Positions 1 through 7,321 of a DNA stretch of 16,907 nucleotides are shown piece after piece. A program made the translations under genes and the position numbers. The stretch's first letter is position 1. Each line of letters starts with the position of its first letter. The DNA lies in the NCBI GenBank assembly GCA_023412995.1, contig JAEZQS010000017.1, positions 1 through 16,907 on the forward strand, written 5' to 3'. Below the pieces are notes generated by a model, which was not told the origin of the DNA, searched no databases, and worked only from the letters and a program-made list of their open reading frames with translations. This stretch comes from Pseudomonadota bacterium (GTDB taxonomy: Bacteria > Pseudomonadota > Gammaproteobacteria > Xanthomonadales > Rhodanobacteraceae).

Positions 1-2290
1 CCTGCACGCGCAGCGGCGCCAGCTCCGTCCATGCGCCATCGGCATTGGCCGCGCGCAGGCGCAGCCGGTAGTCACCGGCGGGGAGCTGCGACCAGGTGCG
101 CTCGCCATGCGGCGCCTCGTTCCACTCCGGATCGAATCCCTCCAGGCGCACCTGGTAGCGGTTGGACACCGGATTGGCATAGGAAAGCGCGCGCGCGACC
201 ACCTGCAGGTCGATGTCGTCGTGGCGCAGCGTCGCCGGGCCGGCCGGATCCAGGGCCACCACCCTGCCGTTGCGGCGCACGTTGAACGCGGTGATGCGCA
301 GCGGCGGCGCCGGCGTGTCCAGCCGCAGCGTGCGCGGATCGAACCCGACGGCACCGGCGAGGGTGCCGGCAAACAGGGTGCCGTCGGGCGCGGCCGCCAG
401 CGCGCCGGGCTGGAATTCCTGCCCTGGCAGCCCGTCGCGCGCGTCGAAGCGACGGATGGCCCGGGTCGCGCCATCCAGGCGCCACAGGCCGCGCAGTGAA
501 GTGACCCACACGCTGCCGTCGGCGGAGACCGCCATCGCCGCGGCGCGCATCGTCGGCCAGCCGGCGCTACCGTCGATGCGCTGGAGGAGGTCCACGCCGC
601 CGCGGCCGGTGCGCCACTGCTCGAGCGCGCCCAGCCTGTGCAGCCAGAGCGTGCCGTCGGGTGCGAAGGCCAGCGCGTGCACGGGCTCTTGTGGCAGGCC
701 GGCGACGCGTTCGAAACGGTCGCCGGCGGCGTCGTATCGTTCGACGCCGCTGGCGGTCGCCAGCCACGGCGCGCCGTCGGGCGCCAGCACGAGGGCGGCG
801 ACGTCGTTGTCGCCCAGCGTCTTCGCGGCCGGCGTGTAGCGGCGCAGCACGCGCGGCGGATCGGTGCCGATGCGCGCGATGCCGCCGCCGTGCGCGCTGG
901 CCCATACCGTCCCATGCTGGGCGAGCGCCAGTTCGTCGACGAACCCGGGCGGCAAGGCGTCCTCGCGCGTCAGGTCCACCGGCAGCGCCACGCCGCGTGC
1001 GTTCGCCAGCGAGAAGACGCGCAGGCCGTTGTGCACGCCGAGCCATATCCTTCCCGCGCCATCGGGCAGCACGGCGGTGAGGCGCGGCCCTGCCAGGCCG
1101 AGGCGCTCGCCCCAGCGCGTGATGGTGCCGCTGGCGCGGTCGATGCGATCGAGGCCGTTGCTGCCGCTCGCCGCCCACACCGCCGCATCGCCTTCGACCC
1201 CGATCGCGCGTACGCGGGCCCCGCTCAGGCTGGTGTCGTTGCCGGGAACATGGCGGAAGGCGGCGAAGTTGCGCCAGTGCGGGGGCAGGCGCGCGATGCC
1301 GCCGTCGAACAAGGCGAACCAGACGCCGCCCTCCGCATCGTGCAGGATGTCCATCGTCTGCGTGCCGGGGTAGGCACCGGGCGTCGCCTCGTCGACGGTG
1401 TAGCGCTGCAAGCCGCCGGCGTCCAGCCGTGCCAGCCCGCCGAGGCTTCCGATCCAGAAATCCGATTGCCCTGCGTGGGCCAGCGCGGTGACGGCGAGCG
1501 GCGGGGTCGTGGCCGCGAGTTCGCGCTGGAAGCGGAGGTCCGCGCCCACGCGGAAGAGGCCCTTGCGCGTCCCCACCAGCATGGCGCCGTCCTCGACCGG
1601 CAGCAGCGCCATCACGATCGACGAGCCCGCCGCCTGCGCCAGCGGCGGCAGCTCCACGTGGACGATGCGCCCGTCGCCCTCGCGCACGTCGAGCCCCTCG
1701 TCGGTGCCCACCCACAAGCGGCCGTTGGCCGCTGCCTGCAGCGCATAGACAGTGCTCGAACGCAGGCTGGACGGATCCTCGGCATCGTGGTCCACGTGCA
1801 AAAAGCTGCCATCCGCCTCGAGGCGGTTGAGGCCACCGAGGTAGGTGCCGACCCAGATGGCGCCGGTGGAATCCTGCGCCAGCGAGAACAGGTCGTTGCT
1901 GCCGAGCGTGCGCAGGTCGTGCGGCTGGTGCACCCAGTGGGTGAAGCGGCGCCCGTCCGGTTCCAGCCGGTTGAGGCCGGACGCCTCCCCGCCACACCAC
2001 AGGCGCCCCTCGCGGTCCACCAGCATGGCGGACACGTCGTTGGACGTCAGCGAGGCCGGATCGGACGGGTCGTGGCGGAACACCTCGAACCCCACGCCGT
2101 CATAGCGTGCCAGGCCATCCTGGGTGCCGAACCAGATGAAGCCGGCGTGATCCTGCACGGCCTTGTAGGTGACGCTCGAGGGCAAACCGTCGGCAACCCC
2201 CAGCGCGACGAACTGGGGCTGCGCCGGCGGAAGCGCAGCCGCAGCTGAAGCAGCCACCACCAGCAACGGCACCAGCCATGTCGCGCGCAT
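1..2290 (-). CDS. Two-component regulator propeller sensor protein (partial, N-terminal 763 aa; output domain beyond window edge)
   Basis: The frame stays open from the ATG at 2290 to the left edge, so the stop and C-terminus are missing. Translation gives a signal-peptide-like start (MRATWLVPLLVVAASAAAA). Many Reg_prop repeats follow, of the type FIWFGTQDGLARY, IWVGTYLGGLNRL, LWVGTDEGLDV and IWLGVHNGLRVF, enough for two seven-bladed propellers. A Y_Y_Y domain follows at roughly residues 665-763, with the hallmarks YQVRLEGFDPEWNE, LPAGDYRLRLRAAN and GAWTELAPLRV. In this family a transmembrane helix and a histidine kinase, GGDEF or DNA-binding output domain normally come next; which one is present here cannot be seen. 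The start is supported by GGGGAGGGG 4 nt upstream; an in-frame ATG 21 nt further upstream lacks such a site. The gene is divergent from the GTPase gene at 2407. Its ligand is unknown, and the family often senses polysaccharides or signals at the cell surface. Confidence 0.88.
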   Translation of the reverse strand, partial: MRATWLVPLLVVAASAAAALPPAQPQFVALGVADGLPSSVTYKAVQDHAGFIWFGTQDGLARYDGVGFEVFRHDPSDPASLTSNDVSAMLVDREGRLWCGGEASGLNRLEPDGRRFTHWVHQPHDLRTLGSNDLFSLAQDSTGAIWVGTYLGGLNRLEADGSFLHVDHDAEDPSSLRSSTVYALQAAANGRLWVGTDEGLDVREGDGRIVHVELPPLAQAAGSSIVMALLPVEDGAMLVGTRKGLFRVGADLRFQRELAATTPPLAVTALAHAGQSDFWIGSLGGLARLDAGGLQRYTVDEATPGAYPGTQTMDILHDAEGGVWFALFDGGIARLPPHWRNFAAFRHVPGNDTSLSGARVRAIGVEGDAAVWAASGSNGLDRIDRASGTITRWGERLGLAGPRLTAVLPDGAGRIWLGVHNGLRVFSLANARGVALPVDLTREDALPPGFVDELALAQHGTVWASAHGGGIARIGTDPPRVLRRYTPAAKTLGDNDVAALVLAPDGAPWLATASGVERYDAAGDRFERVAGLPQEPVHALAFAPDGTLWLHRLGALEQWRTGRGGVDLLQRIDGSAGWPTMRAAAMAVSADGSVWVTSLRGLWRLDGATRAIRRFDARDGLPGQEFQPGALAAAPDGTLFAGTLAGAVGFDPRTLRLDTPAPPLRITAFNVRRNGRVVALDPAGPATLRHDDIDLQVVARALSYANPVSNRYQVRLEGFDPEWNEAPHGERTWSQLPAGDYRLRLRAANADGAWTELAPLRVQ

Positions 2291-2394
2291 GCGTCCCCTC
2301 CCCGCCTGCATGGTGCGTCGTCCGCGAGGCCCCGGCAAGCACCCGAGGAAAACCGGGGCGGCGCTCACCGATGCCGCAGGCCGGCTGCAGTCAA

Positions 2395-2400
2395 TACAAT
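2395..2400 (+). promoter_or_regulatory. Candidate -10 element (TACAAT) close to the GTPase start
   Basis: TACAAT ends 6 nt before the ATG at 2407, so transcription would begin at or next to the start codon and give a leaderless or near-leaderless mRNA. No Shine-Dalgarno precedes this ATG, which agrees. No good -35 hexamer lies 16-18 nt upstream, so the call rests on the -10 and its position only. On the minus strand a TTGACT hexamer lies at 2394-2389 and could belong to the divergent sensor promoter, but no convincing -10 follows it. Confidence 0.35.
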
Positions 2401-2406
2401 CGGACC

Positions 2407-3918
2407 ATGACTCCTCCACGCCTGCCGCTGCGCCTGATCCTTGTTGCCTGCGTGGCGCTGGGGGCGGCGTTGCTGCTCGGACTGCTCGTCTCCACCGCCA
2501 ACAGCCTGCTGGAGTTCCACGCGCGCATCGAGGCGCTGCCCTGGTACCTGCGCCTGCCGTTGCTGGCGGGCGCCGCGCTGGTGGCGTGCGGCGCCGCGTG
2601 GCTGTTGTGGCGGCTGGCGCGGCCGGCGCGCATCACGCCGGGCTCCGGCAGCGTCCCCGCGGTCACGCGCGAAGCGATCGAGGCGCGCCTCGACGTGCTG
2701 CGGACGCGGCAGGCCGACACCGCCGCGCTGGAAGCGGAATTGTTCGAACTCGATCGCCGCCGCAGCGCCGGCGACCTGCATGTCGCGCTGTTCGGCGAGA
2801 TCTCGACCGGCAAGTCGAGCCTCATCCGCGCGCTCGCGCCCGATGCGCTGGCGCCGGTGGCGGTGACCGGCGGCACCACGCACGAGGTCGCGCAGCATCG
2901 CGGCCGGCTGCCGGACGGACGCGAACTGGTGCTGGCGGACGTGCCCGGGAGCGGCGAAGTGGGGGGCGCCCTGCACGAGCAACTGGCGCGTGACGAAGCG
3001 TTGCGCGCGCATGCGGTCATCTACCTCGCCGCCGCCGACCTGACCCGCGCGCAGGACGACGAGGTCACCTGGCTGCTGCGCTTCGGCAAGCCGCTGCTGC
3101 TGGTGCTCAACAAGGCCGACCGCTACGGCGAGGACGAACGCACCGCCCTGCTCGCACGCTGGCGGGAACGCCATGGCAGCCGCGTGCGCGCCATCCTCGC
3201 CATCAGCGCCGGCGGCACCGACCAGTTCGAGCGGGTCCTTGCCGACGGCCGGCACGAGCAGGTCACGCGCGAGCGTGAGCCCGACATCGATGCGCTGGTT
3301 GCAGCGCTCGGGGCCATTGCGGCTGGCGGAGCGTCCGCGCTCGAGCCGGCTCGCGAAGCCGCGGTACTGGCCGAGGTCGGGCGGCGCGGCGATGCCCTGG
3401 CACGCGCCACGGCGGAGCGGGAAGCGGCGGCCTGCGTCACCCGCTACACGCGGCGCGCGGTGGTCGGCGCGCTCGCCGCCGTCGCACCCGGCAGCGACAT
3501 CCTGATCCAGGGAGCGCTCGCCACCGCGATGGTGCGCGAACTCGCGCGCATCCACGGCGTTGCCGTGCGCGAACTCGATGTCGAGGCGCTGCTCGCGCGC
3601 ATCGGCCTCACCGTGCGCAATACCACCGCGCTGGTGCTGGCGATCGCCGGCAACGCGCTGAAGGCGTTCCCGGGCGTCGGCACGCTCGGCGGCGGGCTGC
3701 TGCACGCCATCGCCTACGGACTGGTGTTCGACAGCGTCGGCCACGCGCTCGCTGCAACGCTCGCCCAGCGCGAGGCGCTCGATGTCGACGACGTCGAAGC
3801 GCGCGTGCGCACCCTGCTCACCGCGCCACCACGCGAACGCATCGAGCGCGTGGCGCGCCTCGCCCTCGATGTCCGCCGCGAGGCGCTGCGCGTTGGGCGT
3901 CGGGAGCCCCCTGCCTGA
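2407..3918 (+). CDS. Membrane-anchored GTPase with C-terminal DUF697-like domain (GTPase 1)
   Basis: A 503-aa protein with two N-terminal hydrophobic helices (about residues 9-31 and 49-70), a helical linker, then a TRAFAC-type G domain. The motifs seen are a P-loop GEISTGKS (130-137), a G2 threonine in GGTTHE (155-160), G3 DVPG (178-181) and G4 NKAD (235-238), with SAG near 267 as the likely G5. The C-terminal third (about 345-460) is alanine-rich and partly hydrophobic, with PGSDILIQGALATAMVRELA typical of the DUF697/YcjF-like region. The G motifs are intact, so it should bind and hydrolyse GTP at the cytoplasmic face of the inner membrane; the biological role is not known. It is first in a same-strand block and related to the GTPase at 5853: both have GDLHVA(L/V)FG before the P-loop and LNKADRY after the hydrophobic strand. 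An upstream in-frame ATG at 2278 is rejected because it lies inside the divergent gene. The start at 2407 has no Shine-Dalgarno but has a -10-like element just upstream. Confidence 0.85.
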   Translation: MTPPRLPLRLILVACVALGAALLLGLLVSTANSLLEFHARIEALPWYLRLPLLAGAALVACGAAWLLWRLARPARITPGSGSVPAVTREAIEARLDVLRTRQADTAALEAELFELDRRRSAGDLHVALFGEISTGKSSLIRALAPDALAPVAVTGGTTHEVAQHRGRLPDGRELVLADVPGSGEVGGALHEQLARDEALRAHAVIYLAAADLTRAQDDEVTWLLRFGKPLLLVLNKADRYGEDERTALLARWRERHGSRVRAILAISAGGTDQFERVLADGRHEQVTREREPDIDALVAALGAIAAGGASALEPAREAAVLAEVGRRGDALARATAEREAAACVTRYTRRAVVGALAAVAPGSDILIQGALATAMVRELARIHGVAVRELDVEALLARIGLTVRNTTALVLAIAGNALKAFPGVGTLGGGLLHAIAYGLVFDSVGHALAATLAQREALDVDDVEARVRTLLTAPPRERIERVARLALDVRREALRVGRREPPA

Positions 3919-3963
3919 CCGTGGTCCCGCCGGCAGCACGTCGCCTGGCCGGCAGTCCAGCGC

Positions 3964-3993
3964 TGGCGCCTGCGGCGAGTGGCGCCTGCGGCG
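3964..3993 (+). repeat. Tandem 14-bp direct repeat in the GTPase 1 - YceI spacer
   Basis: TGGCGCCTGCGGCG occurs at 3964-3977 and again at 3980-3993, two bases apart, followed by GC and a run of five T at 3996-4000. The GGCGCC cores are self-complementary, so a short hairpin (GCGCC/GGCGC) can form. The T-run is not directly attached to a strong stem, so this is at best a weak terminator for GTPase 1. The rest of the 97-bp spacer shows no clear promoter. Confidence 0.4.
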
Positions 3994-4015
3994 GCTTTTT
4001 GCCAAGCTGGCGGCC

Positions 4016-4675
4016 ATGCCGACCCCTGCCTTCCGCCCCATGGCAACCTGGCGACTGCGGCAGCTCGCGGGCGTCGCGTGCGGGCTGCTGGCGAGCGCCT
4101 TGCCTTCGGTCGCCGTGGCGGCGATGCATGCCTGGCGCTTCGATCCGGTCCATTCGCAGGTCTGGTTCAGTGCCGACCACCAGGGCTTCTCGCATCCGCT
4201 CGGGCGGGTGCGCATCGCGGGGGGCTGGTTCCGCTTCGATCCCGACGACTGGCGCACGGCCGAGGTGCAGGTGACGCTCGACATGGCCTCGGCCGACCTC
4301 GGCGATGCGCGCTGGAACGAGGCGGTGCGGGGCACGCCCTTCCTCGCGACGGCGGACTGGCCCGAGGCGCGCTTCGCCAGCCAGTCGGTGGAGCCCATCG
4401 GCGATCGCGGCGGCGTGATCCACGGCACCTTGACCCTGCGCGGCGTGGCGCGTCCCGTGGATGTCGCCTTCACCCTCAACCGCATCGGCAACGATCCCTA
4501 TGCGTTCGGGCGCAAGGCCGGTTTTTCCGCCACGGCGACGCTCCGGCGCGCCGACTTCGGCATGACGCGCTTCAGCGAGGTGGTCGGCCCCGAGGTGCGC
4601 CTGCGCCTGGAAATCGAAGGCATCCGTGACGACGACGCGGCCACGCAACCCGCCGGAGGCGCGGCATGGCACTGA
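4016..4675 (+). CDS. YceI-family periplasmic lipid/quinone-binding protein (first copy)
   Basis: A 219-aa protein with an N-terminal signal peptide: a positively charged start (WRLRQ) and a hydrophobic core ending SVAVA/A around residue 35. It then has a complete YceI lipocalin-like domain: WRFDPVHSQVWFSADHQ, the mid-domain LDMASADLG, TPFLATADWPEARF, then GTLTLRGVARPVDV and ATLRRADFGM. YceI proteins are small periplasmic beta-barrels that bind isoprenoid chains such as quinones or polyprenols. The start is uncertain: ATG 4016 and the in-frame ATG 4040 both give usable signal peptides and neither has a good Shine-Dalgarno. The stop overlaps the cytochrome b561 gene by 10 nt, indicating translational coupling. 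It shares little sequence with the copy at 5255 beyond family motifs, so the pair is not a recent duplication. Confidence 0.9.
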   Translation: MPTPAFRPMATWRLRQLAGVACGLLASALPSVAVAAMHAWRFDPVHSQVWFSADHQGFSHPLGRVRIAGGWFRFDPDDWRTAEVQVTLDMASADLGDARWNEAVRGTPFLATADWPEARFASQSVEPIGDRGGVIHGTLTLRGVARPVDVAFTLNRIGNDPYAFGRKAGFSATATLRRADFGMTRFSEVVGPEVRLRLEIEGIRDDDAATQPAGGAAWH

Positions 4676-5235
4676 AGGGCGATGCAAACCACTGGGGGAG
4701 CCTGGCCAAGGCGTTCCACTGGACCATCGTGCTGCTGCTGCTGGTGCAGGCCACGATCGGCCTCGTCATGGTGGAACTGCCGCGGCGGCCCAGCATCATC
4801 CCGGTGTACAGCCTGCACAAGTCGATCGGCCTCACCCTCCTGCTGCTCGCGATCCTGCGCCTGGCCTGGCGCATGGTCGATCGGCGTCCGCTGGATCCGC
4901 CCGGCATGCCGCGCTGGCAGACCCTCGCGGCGCGCACCGGGCACCTGCTGCTGTATGGCCTCCTGTTCGCGGTGCCGCTGTCGGGATGGCTGTTCGATTC
5001 CGCCAGCAGCCTGCGCCCGCTCCTCTGGTGGGGCGTGATCGACATGCCGAGCCTCACCGGTGGGCCGGACAAGGCGCTGAAGGAACTGGCCGAAGATGCG
5101 CACGAATGGCTGTTCTGGCTGCTCGTGCTGGTCGCGGCGGGCCATGCGGCCGCCGCCCTCGTTCACCATTTCGTCAGCCGCGACGAGGTGCTGCGGCGCA
5201 TGCTGCCAGGCCGCCCGCGCCCGCCGCGCGGCTGA
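4666..5235 (+). CDS. Cytochrome b561 (CybB/YceJ-like), di-heme membrane protein
   Basis: A 189-aa protein with four hydrophobic helices (about 17-36, 48-68, 92-110 and 146-168). Histidines sit where the bacterial b561 family has its heme ligands: H18 in AFHW, H51 in SLHKSIG, H93, H146 in AHEW and H160. The family moves electrons across or within the inner membrane between quinol and periplasmic acceptors, including superoxide in E. coli CybB. The start ATG lies inside the end of the preceding yceI-like gene and has GGAGG at 4655-4659. Nineteen bases separate its stop from the second yceI gene. The yceJ-yceI pairing is common in proteobacteria; here the cytochrome is sandwiched between two YceI genes. 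Confidence 0.93.
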   Translation: MALKGDANHWGSLAKAFHWTIVLLLLVQATIGLVMVELPRRPSIIPVYSLHKSIGLTLLLLAILRLAWRMVDRRPLDPPGMPRWQTLAARTGHLLLYGLLFAVPLSGWLFDSASSLRPLLWWGVIDMPSLTGGPDKALKELAEDAHEWLFWLLVLVAAGHAAAALVHHFVSRDEVLRRMLPGRPRPPRG

Positions 5236-5242
5236 TCATCCG

Positions 5243-5249
5243 AAGGAGG
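5243..5249 (+). promoter_or_regulatory. Strong ribosome binding site AAGGAGG of the second yceI gene
   Basis: AAGGAGG (AAGGAGGT with the next base) is a near-perfect anti-16S match, 5 nt before the ATG at 5255. It is the strongest Shine-Dalgarno in the block and fixes the start. A longer in-frame extension back to 5096 would overlap the cytochrome and is rejected. The soluble YceI protein may therefore be made in excess of the membrane cytochrome. Confidence 0.8.
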
Positions 5250-5254
5250 TTCCC

Positions 5255-5797
5255 ATGTCGCGCCTGCTGCTGGCCCTGCTGCTTGCACTCCCCCTCCCGG
5301 CCCTCGCACGCGAGTGGCAGGTCGATCCTGCCGGCAGCACCCTCGGCTTCCGCGGCACCTACCAGGACGAGGCGTTCGAGGGCCGCTTCGGAAAGTTCGA
5401 CGCCGCCATTTCCTACGACCCGGCAAACCTCGCCAGCGCCCGGTTCGTGGTGACGGTGGACCTTGCCAGTGCCGACACCGGCAGCAGCGAGCGCGACGAG
5501 ACCCTGCAGGGCGGCGACTTCTTCGCAACGTCGAAATTCCCGCAGGCGCGCTTCACCACCACCACGTTTTCCGGCGCAGGCGCCACGGTCAAGGCGCAGG
5601 GCAACCTGACCTTGCGCGACATCACCCGGCCGGTGGTGCTCACGGTGCGCTTCACGCCCCAGGGTGCCGACGGCGCCACCCTCGATGTCGACACCACGCT
5701 CGCGCGCAAGGACTTCGGACTCGGCACCAGCGACGACTGGGCCGACATCGGCAGCGACGTCCCGGTGCATGCGCACCTCGTCCTGAAGGCGAAGTGA
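5255..5797 (+). CDS. yceI: YceI-family periplasmic protein (second copy)
   Basis: A 180-aa protein, the usual length for YceI. A short signal peptide (MSRLLLALLLALPLPALA, cut after about residue 18) leads into REWQVDPAGSTLGFRGTYQ, then FEGRFGKFDAAISYDP, VDLASADTGSSERDETLQG, DFFATSKFPQARFTT, GNLTLRDITRPV and LARKDFGLGT. These are the canonical YceI motifs, closer to consensus than those of the copy at 4016. It probably carries an isoprenoid or quinone in the periplasm and may serve the b561 encoded just upstream. It follows cytochrome b561 by 19 nt and is followed by GTPase 2 after 55 nt, so co-transcription of all three is likely. Confidence 0.94.
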   Translation: MSRLLLALLLALPLPALAREWQVDPAGSTLGFRGTYQDEAFEGRFGKFDAAISYDPANLASARFVVTVDLASADTGSSERDETLQGGDFFATSKFPQARFTTTTFSGAGATVKAQGNLTLRDITRPVVLTVRFTPQGADGATLDVDTTLARKDFGLGTSDDWADIGSDVPVHAHLVLKAK

Positions 5798-5852
5798 GCG
5801 CCCGCCCGCGCGGCACGCCGGAAACCTGCCTGGCAGCCGTCGCTGCCGCGGC

Positions 5853-7223
5853 ATGAGCGCGCCACGGCGGCTGTGGCAGCGGCTGCGCGATCGCTTCGCG
5901 CGCCAGTCCACCGCGCCCGTGGTTGCCGCGCCTGCCGGCGAGGCGCACCAGGCGCAGGCGAGCGCGAGCCTGCGCGCGCTGCTGGACGATCCGCAGATCC
6001 CGGCCACGGTCCGCAGCGGCCTCGCCTCCGACTTCGCCCGCCTCGAGGCGATGCTGGCGAAACTCGAACGCGGCGACCTGCACGTCGCGGTGTTCGGCCG
6101 CGTCAGCGTCGGCAAGTCCGCGCTCGCCAATGCACTGCTCGGCGAGGACGCGTTCGCCGTCGGCGTCCTGCACGGCACCACGCGCGAATCCGGCCAGCGC
6201 CGCTGGCGCGAGGTGGCGGGAAGCGGCGTGCACCTGATCGACACGCCCGGAATCGACGAACTCGATGGCGAGGACCGCGAACGGCTGGCCTTCGACGTGG
6301 CGGGCGTCAGCGACCTGGTGGTGTTCGTGGTCGACGGCGACATGACGCAGCGCGAGCGCGATGCGCTGGCAACCCTCGCGCGCACCGAACGCCCGCTGCT
6401 GCTCGCCCTCAACAAGGCGGACCGCTACACCGGGGACGAACGCGAGCGGTTGCTCGCGCGCCTGCGCGAGCATGCACGCGGGCTCGTGCGCGAGGCCGAC
6501 GTGGTCGCCATCGCCGCCCAGCCGGCGCCGCTCAAGCGCGTGCACGTCGATGCGCAGGGGCAGGAGCAGGTGGAACTGGTCGAGCGCATGCCCGATCTCG
6601 ATGCCTTGCGCGACCGCCTGGCGGCCATAGTCGAACGCGAGGGCGGCACGCTCGCCGCGCTCAATGCGAGCCTGTTCGCCGGGCGGGTGTCGGACCAGGT
6701 CGCGGCCCGCATCGCCGACGCGCGGCGCGAACTCGCCTCCACCGTGATCCGCCAGTACTGCATCGCCAAGAGCATCGCCGTGGCGCTGAACCCGGTCCCC
6801 GTGGCGGACCTCCTCGCCGCCGGCGCCCTCGACGGCGCCCTCGTGATGCATCTCGGGCGCGTCTACGGCCTGCCGCTGACCCGCGTCGAGGCCGGCTCGC
6901 TCATCGCCGTGATTTCCGCCCAGCTGGCGGCACTGATGGGCGCGATCTGGGGCATCCACCTGGCGGCGTCCGCGCTGAAAGGGCTCAGCGCCGGCGTCTC
7001 GACCCTCGTCACGGCCGGCGCGCAGGGAGCGCTCGCCTGGTACGCCACCGAGCTGGTCGGACGCGCGGCCGAACGCTACCTGGTTGCCGGCAAGTCCTGG
7101 GGCGACAAGGGTCCCAAGCGCGTGGTCAGCGAGATCGTCGCCAGCCTCGACCGTGATTCGATCCTTCGCGATGCGCGCACGGAGATCCTGCGCCGGTTGC
7201 GCGCCGATCCGCCGCGGGCCTGA
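5853..7223 (+). CDS. DUF697-type GTPase (GTPase 2)
   Basis: A 456-aa protein with a basic N-terminus lacking transmembrane helices, unlike GTPase 1. Its G domain has P-loop GRVSVGKS (82-89), G2 in HGTTRE (107-112), G3 DTPG (130-133) and G4 NKAD (187-190), with AAQ near 221 as a possible G5. The C-terminal part has hydrophobic stretches (about 305-335, 349-373 and 380-398), with LNPVPVADLLAAGALDGALV and LGRVYGLPLT matching the DUF697 pattern, so it probably docks at or in the inner membrane. All nucleotide-binding motifs are intact. It is related to GTPase 1 across the G domain but is not a close duplicate. The start at 5853 follows yceI by 55 nt and lacks a clear Shine-Dalgarno, so translation may depend on coupling or on an unusual start context. 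Its cellular role is unknown. Confidence 0.86.
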   Translation: MSAPRRLWQRLRDRFARQSTAPVVAAPAGEAHQAQASASLRALLDDPQIPATVRSGLASDFARLEAMLAKLERGDLHVAVFGRVSVGKSALANALLGEDAFAVGVLHGTTRESGQRRWREVAGSGVHLIDTPGIDELDGEDRERLAFDVAGVSDLVVFVVDGDMTQRERDALATLARTERPLLLALNKADRYTGDERERLLARLREHARGLVREADVVAIAAQPAPLKRVHVDAQGQEQVELVERMPDLDALRDRLAAIVEREGGTLAALNASLFAGRVSDQVAARIADARRELASTVIRQYCIAKSIAVALNPVPVADLLAAGALDGALVMHLGRVYGLPLTRVEAGSLIAVISAQLAALMGAIWGIHLAASALKGLSAGVSTLVTAGAQGALAWYATELVGRAAERYLVAGKSWGDKGPKRVVSEIVASLDRDSILRDARTEILRRLRADPPRA

Positions 7224-7252
7224 TCCGACTCGCCCATCTCGTACGCACCGAC

Positions 7253-7299
7253 GGGTGGATTTCGCACACGCTGCGAACGTACCGGCCGCCGCTCCACCC
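7253..7299. repeat. Nested inverted repeat downstream of GTPase 2
   Basis: GGGTGGA (7253-7259) pairs with TCCACCC (7293-7299). Inside it, TTCGCA (7261-7266) pairs with TGCGAA (7272-7277) around a 5-nt loop. It starts 30 nt after the GTPase 2 stop and ends just before the CRP-type site. It could be a transcript 3'-end structure for the upstream block or an additional regulator site. There is no T-run, so it is not a classical intrinsic terminator. Confidence 0.35.
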
Positions 7300-7305
7300 C
7301 TACCA

Positions 7306-7321
7306 TGTGAACGGCGTCACA
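7306..7321. promoter_or_regulatory. CRP/Clp-family binding site, perfect TGTGA-N6-TCACA
   Basis: TGTGAACGGCGTCACA has both consensus half-sites intact with the required 6-bp spacer, unlikely by chance in DNA this GC-rich. CRP, Vfr and the Xanthomonas Clp protein recognise this motif. It lies between GTPase 2 (ends 7223) and the delta-60 gene (starts 7617), about 300 bp before the latter. A dependent promoter would therefore have a leader of roughly 240-260 nt. No convincing -10 was found at the class I or class II distance, so whether it activates or represses is not visible. Confidence 0.6.

Noticed and set aside
567..2000. Minus-strand 477-codon frame overlapping the propeller gene in another phase
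   Set aside because: Arginine- and proline-rich composition typical of a shifted frame; the real frame is open from 2290 to the window edge.
638..2248. Open frame of 536 codons on the plus strand opposite the propeller sensor
   Set aside because: Antisense shadow; the minus-strand frame has Reg_prop and Y_Y_Y motifs and a strong Shine-Dalgarno, while this one shows no family features.
2365..4491. Minus-strand 708-codon frame opposite GTPase 1 and YceI
   Set aside because: It overlaps two well-supported plus-strand genes and has no recognisable domain.
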